Shown: positions 21,919-33,199 of the stretch, in pieces | How positions within the stretch are numbered: the stretch's first letter is position 1 | How the letters are laid out: every line of letters starts with the position of its first letter | Source of the DNA: Oikopleura dioica | Taxonomy: Eukaryota; Chordata; Appendicularia; Copelata; Oikopleuridae | Direction of reading: 5' to 3' | Length of the DNA: 64,000 nucleotides | Assembly (NCBI GenBank): GCA_907165135.1 | Contig: OU015569.1 | Span: forward strand, 5,394,001-5,458,000 | Notes under the pieces: model-generated | What the model saw: only the letters and a program-made list of their open reading frames with translations | Database searches by the model: none | What the model was told of the DNA's origin: nothing | Translations under genes and position numbers: made by a program

Positions 21919-23609
21919 ACAACCGGAATCCTCCTCGTCTGTGTTCTTTCGCCTTTAATATCATTTACCGGTAAGGTCTTTTTTATCCCGTTCGGATTAT
22001 TAAGCTCATTTTCAGCCGATATTGCCTTTTATGTAACTTGCAATCAGATTTACATTGACGCCATAAGGAAAGTGACTTTCTCATTTTACTGATCTCGAAA
22101 TGAAAAAATAATGAAAGTCACGAAACAGTTCACTACTGCTAAATCAGAACCAAAACCAAAAACTCACGAATGGAAACAAGACCCTTCCATTTGACAGTTC
22201 GTCCTCTGTGGAGATCGCAACAGAATCAACTTTCACTTTTGAGCTGGCCGAAAAAGCAACGGAGAAGGCCAAGCTCCATATCAACCTTCCACCAGAATTC
22301 GATATAAACTCGATTGAAAGTAACAAGTAAGTTATTACTTGTATTAGCCTTGTATTTCCTCAAACGCTTTCTCAGGAGATTCTGTGACAATTTTTTGGAA
22401 AAGCTTCAAGACAAGGATACAGGCGGGACGATCAATGGACAAATACGGCGCTTTCGCCACCTGCTTGAGAATATTTATAAACCAGCGCTTATTATCGGAT
22501 GCGTGCTTTCCACAACATTGGAACGGTCAGAGCTCGGCTGCTAGAATAATTAGCGCAGGGCCTGTTCCGACCGCATAAAGTGCATGTTCTTCCGCGTAGT
22601 CGTTCTGGGATGCGGCCATTCTCATCTCATGTCAGGTCTGGCGTTGCATTATTAAATATAAACCACACGGTTAATCGCAATCTATTTCAACCAGCTACAG
22701 CATTCGTCGTTACTATGCTCTATAGTTGCTTACCTGTACTAACAGGCATAGTTTCCGTTAAAGGTGAGTCTGTGACAAATAAAAAGAAACAATACTAACA
22801 GATCTATAGCGGCTGGTTTTGTTTTTGGCAAAACTTCGATACCATGTCTTCTGGATCTCGTGGAGCAAGTGAATGCTCAATTTGCACCGCCGCCAAACAC
22901 GACTCCTCTACCTGATCCTTATCAAACTTTAAAATTGAATGCAAGGTAATTCAATGCTTGCTGAACCCTGTTTTTAAAGTTTCATAATTCAAGCGTTGTC
23001 GAGCAAGAAGATCGAGTAGCTCCAGAACTCGTTTGGTTCAGCTTTGCGTTTTTAACAAAAGCGATCGACAGTCTCGCGTCCGGGTAGGAGAACAAGACGT
23101 TTAACCGCAAGTTCAATATTCCTAGATATATGCTTTTCGTGGTTACATTTCGATCCTTTCTGAGGAAGCATGGCCACGAACATATCTGGTGGCACTTTGC
23201 GCGCGCGCTCGGAATCATCGTTGCATTAGTGGTCTGGATGTGTGTTATGCCACTGCTAGTTCTGGAACGGGTTCAGTAGATTAAAATAAATGCACATTTG
23301 AGCAATACATGAACTCCGCAAAAGTCGCCCTCGATAGGATGGGTCTTATTTGGAACGGACTGGTCGCAAGAAGACAAAGGACCGCCTTTTAGCCAAGACA
23401 TCTCATTTTTCGACAACAATATGCTCTGGGATTCGAACGTTACTTCCGCAATTTTCTACATAATCTTCATTATTTCCGGTAAGTTCTCATTTGATTTGAT
23501 AAATTGTTGACCGCTTAATAAATCAGCTGTATTGTGGGGCGTCATTCTTCTATTCGGCGCCGCTTACTTCATCTACCGATCCTATCTTTATAAACGAAGA
23601 CAGGAATGA
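21919..23609 (+). CDS. Polytopic membrane protein of unknown family
   Basis: At least nine short-intron exons join in consistent phases. The first recognised exon encodes a signal-peptide-like stretch (TTGILLVCVLSPLISFT). An extracellular segment follows with NGNKT and other sequons and FELAEKATEKAKLHINLPPE. A hydrophobic helix (KPALIIGCVLSTTLE) is followed by MFFRVVVLGCGHSHLMS and FVVTMLYSCLPVLTGIVSV. After a loop containing QFAPPPNTTPLPDPY come LVWFSFAFLTKAI and GYMLFVVTFRSFLRKHG. Then come HFARALGIIVALVVWMCVMP, a lumenal loop with DNNMLWDSNVTS, and a last helix with AVLWGVILLFGAAYFIYRS before a basic end at 23609. There are six or seven likely membrane spans. A receptor-like or transporter-like topology is plausible but I recognise no family. 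The initiator exon is missing from my model. Confidence 0.6.
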
Positions 23610-24118
23610 TTCCAAATGACCGAAGAAACACGCCAAAATTACTTCAACTTTTCTCAAACACTTCAAATATTCTTGTATAAAGAGTATAAACAGTACTGTC
23701 ACTGCCATTTATTGCAGGAACGATTGGCCTTGGAGCGGGAAAATATCCCCAACGAAGGATCGTTAAATTTTTTAAAATGGTCTCATAAAATCTGTTCTTG
23801 CATCGACGAGTCAAGGATTTGATCGTGATCATTTCAAATTTGAATCAAGTTCACCTCAGGCCTCTTCGTTAGATTTTCATCGTTCTAAATTGACCTGCTT
23901 ACAAATCTTTTGTGATGAATTTTTGTTCGGACATCAACATATGGATTTAAATTTTAAAATCGGCTCATCCATGGTCATAAACGTAAGATCCGCCTTTCTG
24001 ACCGTTAATCGCCCACCTTTGACACGACTGGGCGCGAGAGAGTTACATTGAATGATAGTTTTTCCGTTTCATAAAATTTGAATAGTAAGAGAAATTTACA
24101 CTCAACTCTAAATCATCG

Positions 24119-26218
24119 ATGTCGACTCTTGAGGAGCTTCGAGGGTTGATAGAAGATGACAGGAAGAACATCAACCAGTTTTTTCTGCTTATAATGGGTG
24201 CAATCGTGCTGCTCATGCAGTCGGGCTTTGCATTTCTAGAGGCCGGCTCGGTACGCGCTAAAAACGTTGTAAATATTTTGGTGAAAAACGTTCTCGATTG
24301 TTGTAAGTGATTTCAAAGTTTTCATATGAATTTAAGCAACTAATTTTTTAGTCATTGGGGCAATAGTCTACTGGGCCTTTGGATTTGCATTTGCGTACGG
24401 AGATGTCGATGAAAGTCATCCTCACTCATCAGCAAATAGATTCATCGGATTCAAATACTTTTTTTCGTGAGTAAATTGCTCACTGACACAAGCGATAAGG
24501 CTAAAATAGATTGAGCATAGATGATGGGGTGGGTTTTTATGCGACTTGGTTCTTTCAATTTGTATTCGCTGCTACAGCAGCAACGATTGTGTCGGGTGCA
24601 GTGGCGGAACGCACACAATTCGGCGCCTATTTGATCTACAGTACCTTCATCACCGGCTTCATCTATCCCGTGGTCACCCATTGGGCCTGGTCAGAAACTG
24701 GTTGGCTTCAGAATCAAATTGTAAGCTCCTTTTTTACGAGAATGAGTTGCATTAATTCGTTCAAGATTTCGTCAAACTTCAAACACGCTTACACTGCAAA
24801 TGGCTCTTTAGCCTACGACGGCAATCAACCTGTCAAGTGAAAGAGTTCAAAATCTATCGTTTTCATCAGCAATATAGTAATTTGCGGTTTACAACTTGCC
24901 TCAAACCATTTTAGAAGATCTGAATATCTCCGTTCATTAATCGTATTTTTTCTTTTCAAAGTTTATTTGATTTCGAGCACTAGATCAGTTCGTTGATTTT
25001 GCTGGTTCCGCTATTGTACATTGTACTGGTGGTGCTGCTGCCTTCATGGGAGCCCTAGTTATTGGACCAAGAATAGGTCGCTTTGAGAAGGGAGCGCATG
25101 ATCCGAACCCACAGCCTGGCCATTCAACGCCTTTTGCAGCCCTTGGTGCATTCATCCTCTTTCTGGGTTTTCTTGCATTCAATGGCGGCTCTGAACTTGC
25201 TATTGTCGGTGATGATCATGCAGTTGTTGTTGCCACTGCTTTTGTCAACACCATGCTTGGTGGAGCTGCAGGCTCGATCGTCGCTGTCGTGTTAAATTAT
25301 TGCGTTGCTTGGATCAAAGGCGAGCCAAAATACTGGTCCCTTCTACAAATGATCAATGGAGGCCTAATTGGAATGGTGGCAATGTGTGCTGGCTGCAATC
25401 GTCTGAATCAAGGTTTTACTATTTTCAAATAAAAATATTACTAATCATAATAGTCTAAATTTTAGACTCTAAAACTTTTAAATTCTAGGCGCTGCCGTTG
25501 GAATTGGAGCCATGGCTGGCATAACTCTTCTTTGGGTATCATGGGTTATGAAAAGAATTCGAGTTGATGATCCCCTTGATGCCTTTGCTGTTCATTTTGG
25601 CGGAGGATTGGTAGGAATTCTCGCCACTCCGGTTTTTATGAATGGTGGTATCGTTCACTGGAAAAACTGCAAAACTCAGAGAGATATTTACGAGTAAGCA
25701 ATGTTTTTATATAAACAGATTTTCTGTTCCGCGAGCTGTTAACTGAGCAAGGCTGTTTAGAGCCGATTTCCCTGCGATAAACCCTGATGCAGAAGGCAAT
25801 TTTCAATGTGACTACTTTGAATTTAAAGTCTTTGCATGGAATCTGGCTGGTTTCCTTTCTATAGTCCTATGGTCAGGTTCTTTGTCCTTTTTGATTTTCT
25901 ACTGCTTGAAAGTAACGAAGATGCTTCGAGTGAGTAGAGATGATGAAGTGCGTGGCTTGGACATCGGAAAGCACGGCGAGCCAGCGTATCCAATCGAGGC
26001 CTACGGACACGGCTGGAATACTGATCTTACAAAGGAATATGAACAAGAAAACGGTTAGTTTGAGATCTTATTCTACCCAAAGTTTGTCGTAAATGTCAAG
26101 TTGACGAGCTTTTAAATGCCCATAAAATTGAAATTTGAAAATTTTATTAGGTGAAGTTACAAACATTGGATACCAAGATTCATTAGCAGACTCAAACGCA
26201 TACTCAAATTCATCTTAA
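24119..26218 (+). CDS. Ammonium transporter (AMT/MEP/Rh superfamily, AMT type)
   Basis: Eight exons (24119-24302, 24352-24466, 24510-24720, 24766-24831, 24989-25412, 25489-25693, 25761-26053, 26151-26218) give 521 residues with consistent phases. The N-terminus shows [20 protein letters not shown], the AMT TM1 signature. [18 protein letters not shown] follows, then [20 protein letters not shown] with the first histidine of the twin-His pore. [20 protein letters not shown] comes next, then [38 protein letters not shown] carries the second pore histidine. The cytosolic tail ends [10 protein letters not shown] small extra exon (24766-24831) with an N-glycosylation sequon (NGS) fills an extracellular loop. 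All pore residues I can check are present, so it should conduct ammonium. Confidence 0.95.
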
Positions 26219-27403
26219 AGAATTTCAAACGCTTTCCAACTACAGCTGACCCTTTTCTCTTTGCTCCAATAAACCTCGAAACGTCGACTCTTGATTCATT
26301 AGAAATAAGTCTTCCTTGTTTTCCTGTCTGAAATTAATACTCTTTCGATTTTCAATCGCGAAAAAAGAAATGAATCAGAATTGAAGAACGGGATAATTAC
26401 TCAAAATATTTTTTTTCGATCACAACTTTATGTTATTTTTTGCTGTTTTCCATATAAACGGTCAATCAGAAGGAAAGTTGCACCGTGCATCTTGCACATC
26501 TATAAGTGGGAATTCTCGTCTATATATAACTCTATCTATCTACGGAAGAACTTGACCTTCTTATAAAAACGAAGCTCTTGATCGACAAGCAACTTGATTA
26601 TTCTACTTGAGTTAAGGGGAACAGATGGCCTATTTACCCTTGTATCATAATCAGCAAGGATGTGCATGTGTCTTTCTGAACAAGAAAAACTTTCTCACAG
26701 CAGTCACGTGTGTCTTCCAATAAATCTCTAGTGATTACACGGAGTTTGCTTAGGAAAAGAAAGAGTCCGATCGAGCATATGTCCACAGTGCACCCCACAC
26801 CTGTCGCTCAGTTCCTCAGTTCCTCAGGTTATTAACTTGTCTAGTCCCAGAAAGTGTCAGCGCTAAGCCAGAAAAAATGTCAGAACTAAGCCTGTAGGCT
26901 AAACTCGACACCTCTCATATCACCGAGTAACTCCTGCGACGCTGAGAAATGCACTCTTTTCGAGTAACAATATATCTCTACCGAAAACATTGCTTCAATG
27001 AGTCAAATAAGTCTATTCCTCATAGACCTGAAAAAGTTTTTTCTTCTAAAGACGAGCTGTGCACTCTTGTTAAACCCACTGTTTCACAAATCAATCATCT
27101 AAACAAGGTACGACGAAAAGTAGACCCTGTCTAGAAATCAAAGAAGAAATTTGATTGAAATCAAAGAAGAGTAACTTCACGGGAAGTTGAACAATTTGGC
27201 ACCAGTAATGTAACGTTTCAGTGAATGTGAGCGAGGTACAGTCGGTAACGGTTTATGTCACAGTCTGGTTTGAGAGGGAAAACACTGTGGGCAGGGCTGG
27301 GGCGTCGCTCGTGAGCGGCGCTTTGCGCTTATGAAAGGGCACTCTTCCGTGCAGCGCAGCCTTAACTCTGGAATGACCCGATATCCGTTACGACGAGATA
27401 GAC
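26219..27403. other. Intergenic region with no supported gene
   Basis: 1.2 kb between the ammonium transporter and the next plus-strand exons. Only short ORFs are seen. A near-tandem direct repeat of GTTCCTCA occurs around 26810-26825. No RNA gene or inverted repeat was recognised. Confidence 0.4.
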
Positions 27404-27895
27404 ATGAGCCAAGAACCAGAGAACCATACAGATCGCCCGGGCGCTGATGAGAAAACAACAACGGAACAAAAAAGCTGGTATGCTCTCGTTTATTAAATTT
27501 CTCTAGAGTCGAAGTCCGTAAAAACGTTATATGGTAGGGAAGATAAGAAGATAAAAGGAGAACGTGACAGTCGCACAAGAAAAGTTCACTCAGGAAGAGA
27601 AAGCGAGGCTGCTCTCTTTTATTGGCATGGGTTCGAGATCGAAGCAAACTGAGTTCAAATTTTCGGCAGTGCGCCAAATATTGTGCTATTTGTAGAGGCC
27701 AAATTCAACCCCGTTCCCGTGAACTATCCTCGCACTTTGGCAAATAAAAACGTACTAGCTCGAACCCACGATTACAGCAATTATGTCGAGAAAATTCATC
27801 ACTGCCTTGATTCAGAAAAGAAGGAGGTATCGGAGAGATCGAACTGCCCTGCCAAAATTCAATTCAGGCTATTGGACAAAATATTTCATAAATGA
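27404..27895 (+). CDS. Possible exons of an unidentified gene, or N-terminal exons of the GPCR
   Basis: An ATG at 27404 opens MSQEPENHTDRPGADEKTTT, a hydrophilic reading frame ending near a GT donor at about 27476. Downstream, acceptor-like AGs precede open frames such as QEKFTQEEKARLLSFIGMGS and, from about 27696, AKFNPVPVNYPRTLANKN continuing to DKIFHK at 27895. I could not fix splice phases that join all of these, and several frames are open at once around 27560-27680. A 139-codon antisense ORF (27677-27258) overlaps and looks like a shadow. It may be a separate small gene or 5' exons of the receptor that follows. Confidence 0.3.
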
Positions 27896-27943
27896 AACTT
27901 CAAATGATTTGTAAGTTTGACTGTTCCTTTGGCCCATTTAAGC

Positions 27944-30402
27944 ATGTTTGGCGCCGTTTGTTTCCCTGAAGTTCCACAAAACGCTTCATTTTGCGACAAA
28001 GAACGACGTTTCCTCACAAAATGCATGCCTCCAGCATATGATGACTACGAAGAATACGAATCACAATCGCCAACACAGTCGCCAACACATTCGACAACAC
28101 AATATCCGCCGTTCGATGACGGTGGATGGATCCATCACCAGTTCGCTCATCATCATTGGGAAGCGAACGATACAAATTATATCGAGCTGATGAACAAAGG
28201 AGAGTGCGGGGAAAACACCTCCCACTCAAGAATTCATCCCGACAGAATGTACTTGGAGTGGTGCGAAACTCCCGATCACAAGAACGAAAACCAGGGGTCC
28301 TTCAATCCATGCATTACAGAGAAGTCCTTCGAACAAGAATATGAAACTTCTGTTTCTGAAGTTGTCAGAGATTTGGTATATATTGGACTGCCCTCTTTTG
28401 CTTTTATTTTGACGCTATCGACGACCCTAGTCCTGGTAAAATTTTTCCGACGAAGCAAGCGCATACTAGTCTATATAAACATGTTCCTGTCAATGTCCCT
28501 CTTTTCGCTCTGCTACGTTATCAATATTTGGATTTATCGACTTTACGCTAATATGAGAAAAGAGGAATCAAAAAAAATTATCGATGGTAAGCTTTTAAAC
28601 TTTGAACGATTTTTCTTCTGGACAAAATTTACGGTGATTTTAGTACTTGGTGGTTACATCGACTCTTTATTCCAACGAAATTACAATGGCGAAAACGGAA
28701 TAAACAACTTGACGACGACGCAGCACGACTTATTTCTCAAGCCGGATTTCTGCGACAGAAACGATGAACATTTTTACAAAAGACTAAACTATACGAGAGC
28801 AGACTGCTCGACCCTGGAAGATCTAGATCGAGTTGCTCGCGAAGCCGGCTGCGGCTGGGACGAGTTCAACGCCGAAAAATCCACCATTGAAAATTACTGT
28901 ATCTTTTTTGGCCTTCTGGAAGCGTACTTCTGGATGACAAAGTTTACTTGGTTTATCTTACAAGCAATTTATCTAGTCATGCTGAATTTATGTACATACA
29001 ACTCACTCTCTATTTTTCAATCCAACATGTTTATCTGGATCGGCTGGCTAACACCTCTCCCATTTCTCGCTGCCTTTGCGTCTAATTTTTTCTTCTCAAA
29101 AGGAACTGGGTCCATTTATTTTGATTAAGGAAAAATATTTTAACTCCTGAACGTATAATTTTCAAATTCCGCTGAACGCAAATACGCCCAATTAAGGACC
29201 CCCCCGTCAACAATTTTCGAAAAATCTATTTTCGGAATTTCAAAATTATGACCCCGGAAATGGATTCTACGAGTGAAAAAACGATTTTGAGGCTTCATTT
29301 TTTGGGGGTCTATCTCGACTCTAACACCCTCAAAATCGCGTTTGAAAATCGGATTTTTGACGAAAAATGACGAAAAAGTCCCAATTTTGCTAAAATTTCA
29401 GATTTTTCTTGGTCAAAAAGTGCTCCGAACAAGTTTTTATGATAAATTGAACTTTCAGGAAGACTCAGAAGCCAAAATATGGCTTTTAAGAAATTTTCGA
29501 TTTTTTGAGGAAAATTGTTGACGGGGGGGGTCCTTAATTCGGCACGGCTTTTAAGTGCATCTCACGTCGACAGTAAGAATGAAATAGACTCACAGAAGCC
29601 ATGGTTGGTTTTGTTAGACCTTTGCCTTGTTTTATATCAACATATGAATATGTAGTCATATTATGCTATTTTTCGAAGCTACTCATATTATTTTTTCACT
29701 AAAAAGGCGCAATGCCCAACAATTGGTTAATATGCGTTCAGGGATTAAGAATAAGTTTAACTTTTCTATATATCCTTTTAAAGATCGTCTGTACAACTAT
29801 AGAAACGACAACGTTTTCTGTGGAATAAAAGAAGACGTTTCGGACGTAGGTACATATAGATATACTCTCCATCTAAAAAATTTTAGTATCACTCTATCTA
29901 TGTTTTCACAGGCATTTGTTTGGCGATTAACTCCATATTTTTCATCATTGTTGTGTATCAAGTGTACAGGAAGTGGTTTCATTATTCCGGAAAAAAAAAA
30001 TCGGCGAGTTCTTATGAAACTGTTTAAAGAATCCATTCAAATACTCGTGCAGGAATCTGGCGAGTAACGCGAGCAGTTTATTACCTCATACCTTTGTTCA
30101 ACATTTTGCATATACTCGAAATCACTGACAACAACTTCTTCCGCGTCGAGGCGAAGCATATAGGCACGCCTTTTTACAGTCTAGGAACGGGCTCAAGAAT
30201 CTTCTCCTTAATTTTTTCAATCATGACTGAGAGAGTGAGCCTATTGATGAGTTATTTCTACGTTTGTGGAATTCGTTTATCCGCTTATCATCTGTGTGCT
30301 GTTTGTCTAGGGTCGTACTCCTTAACGTTCTGTTTTTTCGCCAAAATGATAAAAAGGGCAAGGAATCAATTCAGAAATCAAGTAAAACGGATTCTTAATT
30401 AG
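27944..30402 (+). CDS. Secretin-family (class B) G-protein-coupled receptor
   Basis: The large first exon encodes a cysteine-containing ectodomain with a threonine, proline and histidine-rich insert (SPTQSPTHSTTQYPP, IHHQFAHHHWE) and sequons. TM1 to TM4 follow. TM1-2 contain LVYIGLPSFAFILTL and RSKRILVYINMFLSM. TM3 contains NYCIFFGLLEAYFWMTKFTW then AIYLV, matching the class B pattern C-x-Y-W-x-E-YL. TM4 has FIWIGWLTPLPFLA, like the class B IGWG-P motif. After an intron region, DRLYNYRNDNVFCGIKEDV fits extracellular loop 2. ICLAINSIFFIIVVYQVYRK is TM5. A 45-nt intron leads to RVTRAVYYLIPLFNILHILE (TM6, class B KATLVLIPL). The C-terminal end has LTFCFFAKMIKRARNQF, resembling the end of TM7. 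Key acidic and glycine positions of TM3 and TM7 differ from vertebrate hormone receptors, so ligand class cannot be told. The junction after TM4 (about 29110-29780) is unresolved and contains a MITE. Confidence 0.75.
29192..29537. mobile_element. MITE with TTAA ends (piggyBac-like non-autonomous element)
   Basis: A 346-bp element is bounded on both sides by TTAA. Its ends are nearly perfect inverted repeats: GGACCCCCCCGTCAAC on the left, continuing to CAATTTTC, and its reverse complement on the right with one extra base in the poly-C tract. Between them lies AT-rich sequence with no ORF. The TTAA target duplication is the hallmark of piggyBac-type transposition, though the terminal bases are not the classical piggyBac ones. 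It lies in an intron of the GPCR gene. Confidence 0.75.
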
Positions 30403-31590
30403 GGAATTCAAAAGGAGAGGAGTACGACCCTAGCTACTTGTGTTTATGTCTCGGGAGTTCAAATCTAAATTAAAACGCTTCAAGAAAAACTTTTCTAATC
30501 AGGAAAAGCTTCTACAGCTGGAAATTCTGTCTGATAACAAACCCCCCTTCTCATGTAAAATGAGAAATAGTATTAAAAGCTGTCCATAAATTTAGCTACA
30601 TAAACGTCTGGAATGGCCAAAACACAAGCGCTTTGGTTTGTGACGAGAATATTTTTAGCTTCTTCTCAAATTAGAGCTCACTCGAGCAATGAAAACTTTC
30701 TCAGCAAACTGCTTCATCACTTTCAAACTTTGATCATAGCGATTTTAACGAGCGCGTATTAGTATTGGAGCATCATCAATAACGAAATTTGGTTACTGCC
30801 AGTTTAGATTTTTTTAAACGGCTGCGCTACTTAGTACCTCGCAACCACGACCAACCCGCAAAGCTCGTTTAAAAGAGCCGGGAAATCCTCGACGGAAAAT
30901 CGAATCAGGATATTTCTCTCCAACCGTGTAAATTTGCGTCAAGCCCTGAAACTTTTGCATCCTGCTTTTTATAGATCGAATAGAATAAAGCTTTTGTATA
31001 ACTAAATTAGATAATAATTATTATATAAAAGTTATATAACTAGTTACTTTTCTTTTGCATAATTCGAACAATAAAATAAATGCCAGTAGAATAGTTGAAC
31101 TTTAGCGTTTTTTAGCCGACAGAAGCCATTTTCGAAAAGGAAGCTATGAAAAGACTCCGTTTTTATACGGTCTTGCGACGAAAAAGCATAAAAATTCTGA
31201 TTCCAGGCCTGACCGAAGATGTTCAAATGTGACAACTGAAACATTACAGGCAGTGATCGCTAAATTCCTAATCAAATCATCTGAGCATATTCCAAACCAC
31301 TAGACATATGACAGTGCGATCCGAAAGAAGCCCGAGACACAAGACTCAAACTCCACTTCGAACAACTCCTCTAAGACCGAAGTCCTTTATTCTCGACCGT
31401 ATCTATCTTCTTCAAGCAGCAAAGAATAAGCAGCTTTGTAAAAATTAAATGTACAGAAATGGAGCACCTTTCTTCATGCACACCGAGCAGTCCACTTTTC
31501 AAGTTCGATGAAAAAAAAAAACAAATGAACGAAAAATATAAAATAATATTTAATAAAGATTAAAAAGATGACACCGATTCCTTTTTTGTA
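30403..31590. other. Intergenic region with no supported gene
   Basis: About 1.2 kb between the plus-strand GPCR and the minus-strand SBSPON-like gene, which converge here. The motif AGGGTCGTACTCC near the end of the GPCR frame (about 30310) recurs in inverted form at 30417-30431, making a short stem. Otherwise the DNA is AT-rich without a recognisable gene. Confidence 0.35.
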
Positions 31591-33180
31591 GAAATTGATC
31601 CATCGACCGTGGCAGTAAGGGCGAATGCCTTCGAGATTTTCGATGGTCCAGCTTCCCCGGCTAGCTTCGACCGAGCCGCGACATTTCCCATCCCCAAGCA
31701 TGACATCTGAGCGGCATTTGACACAGATATTCTTGAGAAGATTCCCCCTAGGAAATTTCCCCGATTTGTAAAAAGTAAATATATATTCACGTGACAAATT
31801 TCAAAGCACACAGTTCAAGGTGTGTTATTTACAGTTCACTATTCCAAGTTCACGGGCGCTTGTTATTTGATGGGCCGGTTCGAGATCCTAGATTAACCCG
31901 AAATTTAGAATCCTTTCCTTGTAAACACTTTTTTGGGCCATGCAGGCGGAATTTCTTCTTGTCACCTAAGTAAGTTTAAGTTTCTCATTCTGAATCTAGT
32001 GCAACGGACCTTGTAGAGATGACAGTAGTCACCGTTGTTGAGCTCTTTCCGGAAGGTTGCCGAAGCGGGGATTATCGACGCTGCTGAGGCTAGAAAGGGA
32101 AGTTAAAACCCACTATCGCTTCACGTTATCATCCCGATGCTAATGAGCAAATCACTGGAGGTTATCAGCTCCATGTAGTTATCGCCCTTTTTAACGTAGA
32201 AAACTCGATAAAAACCTTAATTACTAACGCGCCATTGTATCTCTCGTAAGAGAATATCTGCTATGCATACGTTCTCATACAAAGATAATTTTGAAACTGA
32301 AGTTACATTTATGGAGAGGACACCGCTCATTGCAGGATCGACTTTGAGTGATTTTACGCTGCGGCTGTTGCTCGCCGTACTTGTCTATCGTGAAGCATCT
32401 GATGTCCTTTGCAGTGTTTTCCCGATTGCGCGCTAGAATTTTGTTATTTCGATTTAGCGAAACAAACCCACTCATAACTCCTTTGCCGCAAGACTTCTTT
32501 GATGGCAATTTACACTCGCTCCAATCGCTCCACGCACTCATCGAGTCACAATCTAAAAATATGTTTTGTATCATCAAAGCATCCATTCTCGTAACATTGG
32601 TAACTGTGTGACTTTCGGGACATGTGTAAATTATGATCCTTTACGATTGCTTACTGGAAAATGCAATGATCTCTCAATTTACAATTTATTTAGAAATATA
32701 TGCTATGCTTTATAAGTTGTTCTAGACATACTAGTGGAGCAGGCGTTCTGGTAAGTCAAAGCGTATAACTATTAATAATAGTCTATTATTTATCAAGTAA
32801 TTTTTCATATTTTTACCTTGAGGATATTTGCAAGTCTGCATGAAATCGTGACAACAATCGCCCAACTGAAAGCAACGATCATCGCAGAAACATGGTGTCG
32901 AAGAGGGTGTGTTTGCTCCAGCAAAAGATGGATCGTTTTGTTCGTCAATATTCGCGACTCCTGTGCATCCTGATCAGATCAGCTCTTGACTCCATTTTTT
33001 TATTATTTGCGCATTGGGCAATTAATCTCAAGAAAAACGCGTTAATTAAACGGTGTGTCAAGACCTTTTTAGGGATGAGGCGCTCATCGTCTAATCCGAT
33101 AGAGCACGTGACTGATCCCACGCCTGTGCCGTTGTCAGCTCCAACGCAGCAAGCTGAGTACGGGTTTTCGTCGGGATTGA
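31590..33180 (-). CDS. SBSPON: Somatomedin B and thrombospondin type-1 domain protein (SBSPON-like)
   Basis: A secreted matrix protein. Reading the minus strand, an exon near 33180-33060 gives DENPYSACCVGADNGTGVGS. The next (about 32960-32827) gives a somatomedin B core, PCFCDDRCFQLGDCCHDFMQ then TCKYPQ. A further exon (about 32560-32290) is a thrombospondin type-1 repeat beginning MSAWSDWSECKLP with CGKG and ending SRSCNERCP. Then ASATFRKELNNGDYCHLYK, and a later exon NLLKNICVKCRSDVMLGDGK followed by SWTIENLEGIRPYCHGRW. The order and spacing match the C-terminal region of vertebrate SBSPON (around YCMEFK, VCVDCQ and RCQGTW). The signal-peptide exon and the last few codons after CHGRW were not resolved, so both ends are approximate. 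Confidence 0.75.
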
Positions 33181-33199
33181 ATCATAATTGATCATAAAA

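Noticed and set aside
27258..27677. 139-codon minus-strand ORF
   Set aside because: It has no domain, no hydrophobic pattern or splice context, and plus-strand exon-like sequence overlaps it.
31860..31905. tRNA-like B box (GGTTCGAGATCC)
   Set aside because: No matching A box, acceptor stem or anticodon arm can be folded around it; it lies within an SBSPON-like exon region.
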